Under the pieces are notes generated by a model. The model worked only from the letters and a program-made list of their open reading frames with translations, did no database searches and was not told the DNA's origin. A stretch of 64,000 bases of DNA from positions 2,542,001-2,606,000 of the forward strand of contig NZ_VFOL01000001.1 in the NCBI RefSeq assembly GCF_006716065.1, read 5' to 3'. The stretch comes from Salinispora arenicola. GTDB lineage: Bacteria > Actinomycetota > Actinomycetes > Mycobacteriales > Micromonosporaceae. Numbering within the stretch: the first letter of the stretch is position 1; each line of letters opens with the position of its first letter. Made by a program: the position numbers and the translations under genes. This document shows, piece by piece, positions 61,322 to 64,000 of the stretch.

Positions 61322-61470
61322 CTCCGTCGGCGCCGGCCCGTCGCCGGCCCGCCTGGCAGCCTGCCACGATCACTCCGCGACGCCCAGGGCAGCGAGCCGC
61401 TCATCGCCGTTCATCCGAACGACACTCCAAAACACCGAGACCGGCAACCCACGCCCCCTACACATGATCC

Positions 61471-62241
61471 ATGGCCGTTCTGCCCGCCGCACTGACCACC
61501 AGCGGATACACCCTGTCGATCGCCGACGACCCGGGTCACGTCGTGGCCGCGCAACGGCTGCGTCACGAGGTGTTCGCCACCGAGCTGGGCGCCACCCTCC
61601 GCCCGGAGGCCGACGGCCTCGATGTGGACGACTTCGACCCACACTGCGATCACCTGATCGTGCGTCAGCACAGTGACGCTGCCGTCGTCGGGACGTATCG
61701 GCTGCTGCCGCCGGGCCGGGTGCAGCGCCGGTACGCCGACGGAGAGTTCGACCTGGCGGCCCTCGACCCGCTCCGGGACGACCTGGTCGAGGCTGGCCGG
61801 TCCTGCGTGCACCCCGAGCACCGGACCGGTGCCGTGATCAACCTCATGTGGGCCGGCATTACCCGCTACCTGCACCTGCGCGGATCCCGGTGGCTCGGTG
61901 GCTGCGCCTCGGTGCCGGTCGCCGACGGTGGGCGCGCTGCCGCCGAAGTGTGGGCTCTCGCCAGGGCCCGGCATCTGGCCCCGCCGCCGCTGCGGGTGCG
62001 CCCGCTGCGCCCTTGGTTCGCCGAACCGGGCGTACCGCCGGCGGCAACCGCGGTCGGCGGGACGGTGGCCCGGGCGCTACTGCCGCCGCTGCTTCGCGGC
62101 TACCTCCGGCTCGGCGCCTGGGTCTGCGGCGAGCCGGCGTACGATCCGGACTTCGGGGTCGTCGACTTTTACCTGCTCTTCTCGCTGGACCGGATGAACC
62201 CGCGCTACCTGCGGCACTTCCTGGGTGGAGTGCAGCGGTGA
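61471..62241 (+). CDS. OlsB-like ornithine N-acyltransferase
   Basis: 256-aa GNAT-related acyltransferase of the ornithine-lipid (OlsB/hemolysin-like) family. Motifs: VVAAQRLRHEVFATELGA, DDFDPHCDHLIVRQ, GTYRLLPPGRV, and EAGRSCVHPEHRTGAVINLM. It would transfer a 3-hydroxyacyl group from ACP to ornithine. Its stop overlaps the start of the O-acyltransferase (GTGA). Assignment rests on family motifs and the partner gene. Confidence 0.85.
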   Translation: MAVLPAALTTSGYTLSIADDPGHVVAAQRLRHEVFATELGATLRPEADGLDVDDFDPHCDHLIVRQHSDAAVVGTYRLLPPGRVQRRYADGEFDLAALDPLRDDLVEAGRSCVHPEHRTGAVINLMWAGITRYLHLRGSRWLGGCASVPVADGGRAAAEVWALARARHLAPPPLRVRPLRPWFAEPGVPPAATAVGGTVARALLPPLLRGYLRLGAWVCGEPAYDPDFGVVDFYLLFSLDRMNPRYLRHFLGGVQR

Positions 62242-63143
62242 CCCGTGGCGGCCACGACCTCTGGCGTCCGACGTCGGGATGCGGCCCGCCGTGCCTGCCG
62301 GTCCCCGGTCAGGTGCCGGCGGTCTCCGCAGCCCGGTGGACTGGTCGGCTGGCTGCCGGGCTTGGCATGCTGCTCGTTGGGGTCGGCCTGGCGGCACTGC
62401 TCCCACTGCTGCCGGCGCGTGAGCGGCGAACCATGATCCGAGGCTGGGCCCGGGCCACTGCCCGGGCCCTCGGCGTACGCCTGGTGGCTCGGGGTCGGCT
62501 GCCGCGGCGGCCCGCGCTACTGGTCGCCAACCATGCTTCCTGGCTGGACGTTCTGGCAGTGCTGGCCGTGGCGCCGGCCTGCCTGGTCGCCAAGAGTGAC
62601 ATCCGCGCCTGGCCGGTCATCGGGCGACTCGCCGGGGCTGCCGGGGCCGTCTTCGTCGACCGGACGCGCCCCCGTGACCTGCCAGGCGCGGTGGCGCGGA
62701 TGGCCGCCGCGTTGCGTGCCGGTCGGCCCGTCGCGGTGTTTCCGGAGGGAACCACCTGGTGTGGGAGCACGACGGGCTGCCGCCCGGTTGGCGGGTTCCG
62801 GCCGGCCGCGTTCCAGGCGGCGATCGACGTGGGCGTGCCGGTGGTGCCGCTGCGACTCGGCTACCGGTGCGCGACGACCGAGGCCACCACGACTGCGGCG
62901 TTCCTCGGCGACGAGACCCTGTGGCGGTCGCTGCGGCGGGTGTTGGCCGCCAGGGAACTCGAAGTGTCGGTGGTGGCCACCGCGGCCCTGCACCCGACCC
63001 GCGACACCGACCGCGGGGCGCTGGCTCGGGCTGCCGAGGCAGCGGTACGTCTGCCGCCAGCCCGGCCGCCGCGTCCGCCAGTGCCGGCCCCGCGCCCGGT
63101 CCGGCCGATCCTCCCGGGTGGGACACTCGACCTGGCCGCATGA
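62238..63143 (+). CDS. PlsC/OlsA-type 1-acyl-sn-glycerol-3-phosphate acyltransferase
   Basis: 301-aa membrane-associated acyltransferase. Catalytic NHASWLD (H-x4-D, about 96-102), VFPEGTTW (about 168-175) and an N-terminal hydrophobic anchor LAAGLGMLLVGVGLAALLPL. Pro/Arg-rich C-terminal tail. GTG start coupled to the olsB-like gene. Together the pair should make ornithine lipid; ordinary PlsC activity is the alternative. Confidence 0.88.
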   Translation: MTRGGHDLWRPTSGCGPPCLPVPGQVPAVSAARWTGRLAAGLGMLLVGVGLAALLPLLPARERRTMIRGWARATARALGVRLVARGRLPRRPALLVANHASWLDVLAVLAVAPACLVAKSDIRAWPVIGRLAGAAGAVFVDRTRPRDLPGAVARMAAALRAGRPVAVFPEGTTWCGSTTGCRPVGGFRPAAFQAAIDVGVPVVPLRLGYRCATTEATTTAAFLGDETLWRSLRRVLAARELEVSVVATAALHPTRDTDRGALARAAEAAVRLPPARPPRPPVPAPRPVRPILPGGTLDLAA

Positions 63144-63211
63144 CCGCATCTCACAGAAATCTTCCAGGATTCACCCAGGCGCGTCGCAGTCGGGTCGCGG
63201 ATGATGGTGGC

Positions 63212-63913
63212 ATGGCGGCTACCCAGACCGAGGCCCGACTGCTCGTCGTCGAGGACGATCCGAACATTCTCGAGCTGCTCTCCGCGAGCCTGCGGTTCGC
63301 CGGTTTCGACGTGGCGACCGCCACCAGCGGCAGTGCCGCGCTGACCGCCGCGAAGGACCACCGCCCCGATCTGGTCGTGCTGGACGTCATGCTGCCCGAC
63401 CTGGACGGGTTCGAGGTCATTCGGATGATGCGCGAGGGTGGTGCCCGTACCCCCGTTGTCTTCCTGACCGCGCGGGACGCTACCGATGACAAGATTCGGG
63501 GGCTGACCCTGGGCGGCGACGACTACGTGACCAAGCCGTTCAGCCTGGAGGAGTTGACCGCCCGGATCCGGGCGGTGCTGCGCCGCAGCGCCAGCGGCGA
63601 GCAGGCCCCGGCCCGGCTCACCTTCGCCGACCTCGAGCTGGACGAGGAGGCGCACGAGGTGCACCGGGCGGGGCAGCGGGTACAGCTGTCGCCGACGGAG
63701 TTCAAGCTGCTGCGGTACCTGATGCTCAACGCCAACCGGGTGCTCTCCAAGGCGCAGATCCTCGACCACGTCTGGAACTACGACTTCCGGGGCGACGACA
63801 ACATCGTCGAGTCGTACATCTCGTACCTCCGACGTAAGGTCGACAACACCCAGCCCCGGTTGATCCACACCCTCCGCGGGGTCGGGTACGTGCTCCGCAA
63901 GCCGGCGGCGTGA
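63212..63913 (+). CDS. OmpR/PhoB-family response regulator
   Basis: 233-aa regulator. Receiver domain with acidic VVEDDP, phosphoacceptor D58 in VVLDVMLPDLDG and K108 in YVTKPFS. The C-terminal winged helix (about 135-230) has LSPTEFKLLRYLMLNANRVL and NIVESYISYLRRKVD. ATG at 63212; the earlier frame overlaps the acyltransferase gene. Its stop overlaps the sensor kinase start. Confidence 0.94.
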   Translation: MAATQTEARLLVVEDDPNILELLSASLRFAGFDVATATSGSAALTAAKDHRPDLVVLDVMLPDLDGFEVIRMMREGGARTPVVFLTARDATDDKIRGLTLGGDDYVTKPFSLEELTARIRAVLRRSASGEQAPARLTFADLELDEEAHEVHRAGQRVQLSPTEFKLLRYLMLNANRVLSKAQILDHVWNYDFRGDDNIVESYISYLRRKVDNTQPRLIHTLRGVGYVLRKPAA

Positions 63914-64000
63914 ACACCGTCTCACAGGCGAAGGCCGGGCTGCGGAGGATCCCGCTCCTGGTCAAGCTGATCGCCGCGGTCCTGGCGCTGGTGGCGGTCG
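63910..64000 (+). CDS. sensor histidine kinase, 3' truncated by window
   Basis: GTG overlapping the regulator's stop (GTGA), reading V-N-T-V-S-Q-A-K-A-G-L-R-R-I-P, then LLVKLIAAVLALVAV, the start of a first transmembrane helix. Position and overlap identify the partner kinase of the preceding regulator; the catalytic part lies outside the window. Confidence 0.8.
   Translation, partial: MNTVSQAKAGLRRIPLLVKLIAAVLALVAV

Noticed and set aside
1..64000. CRISPR arrays, prophage or insertion sequences
   Set aside because: No regularly spaced repeats, transposase, integrase or phage structural genes were seen on either strand.

Overview
The window is high-G+C actinobacterial DNA. Gene content and protein style point to Micromonosporaceae (Micromonospora/Salinispora type). 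The pointers are WhiB regulators, an XRE/DUF397 pair, mycoredoxin, a SigR/RsrA-like pair, Kgd, bL37, nickel SOD and many GTG starts; the family-level call is inference. It is a core-chromosome segment: I see no phage, IS element, CRISPR array or natural-product cluster.

Layout. 1-18.1 kb: 5'-truncated NudC-like gene, DUF397/XRE pair, MFS exporter, mycoredoxin, uvrD2, whiB7 with a long leader, ABC1 kinase, a ThiF/cyclodehydratase-like protein, DUF5679, DUF45 metallopeptidase, DUF2342 zincin, PDZ-Lon protease and a UPF0182 membrane protein. As I remember it, this follows the M. tuberculosis Rv3199c-Rv3193c block closely. 18.1-24.9 kb: two identical initiator tRNA genes with matching terminators flanking a RibD-fold gene, then purC, a PRPP synthetase paralogue, an ATPase-fold regulator, DUF5709, a GT4 glycosyltransferase and an EamA transporter. 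24.9-46.8 kb: hisN, rsgA, aroA, SRAP, a WhiB gene, a hydrolase, sigR-rsrA, bL37, a biotin carrier, GNAT, a TetR/DHA2 exporter pair, TPR and SIS proteins, pdtaS, a membrane glycosyltransferase, the sirA-cysH-cbiX sulfur operon with an upstream Cys leader peptide, whiB1 and a lipid kinase. Most of this again matches an M. tuberculosis block (Rv3219-Rv3228). 46.8-64 kb: an anti-sigma-like ATPase, sodN/sodX, malic enzyme, pta-ackA, kgd, an ABC exporter, an olsBA-like ornithine-lipid pair and the start of a two-component system.

Regulatory logic is the most interesting content. The whiB7 leader has an upstream ORF whose 3' end lies in one arm of a predicted antiterminator. That antiterminator competes with a strong intrinsic terminator, giving a translation-sensing attenuator. 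Two promoters fit GGAAT-N19-GTT (SigR type): one before the mycoredoxin gene and one before sigR, where it would express a long SigR isoform. Three phased DnaA boxes lie upstream of the ThiF-like gene. The sulfite-reductase operon has a Cys-containing leader peptide of the RRHVD type. Together these link redox stress (SigR, mycoredoxin, WhiB proteins, Ni-SOD), antibiotic/translation stress (WhiB7) and sulfur supply.
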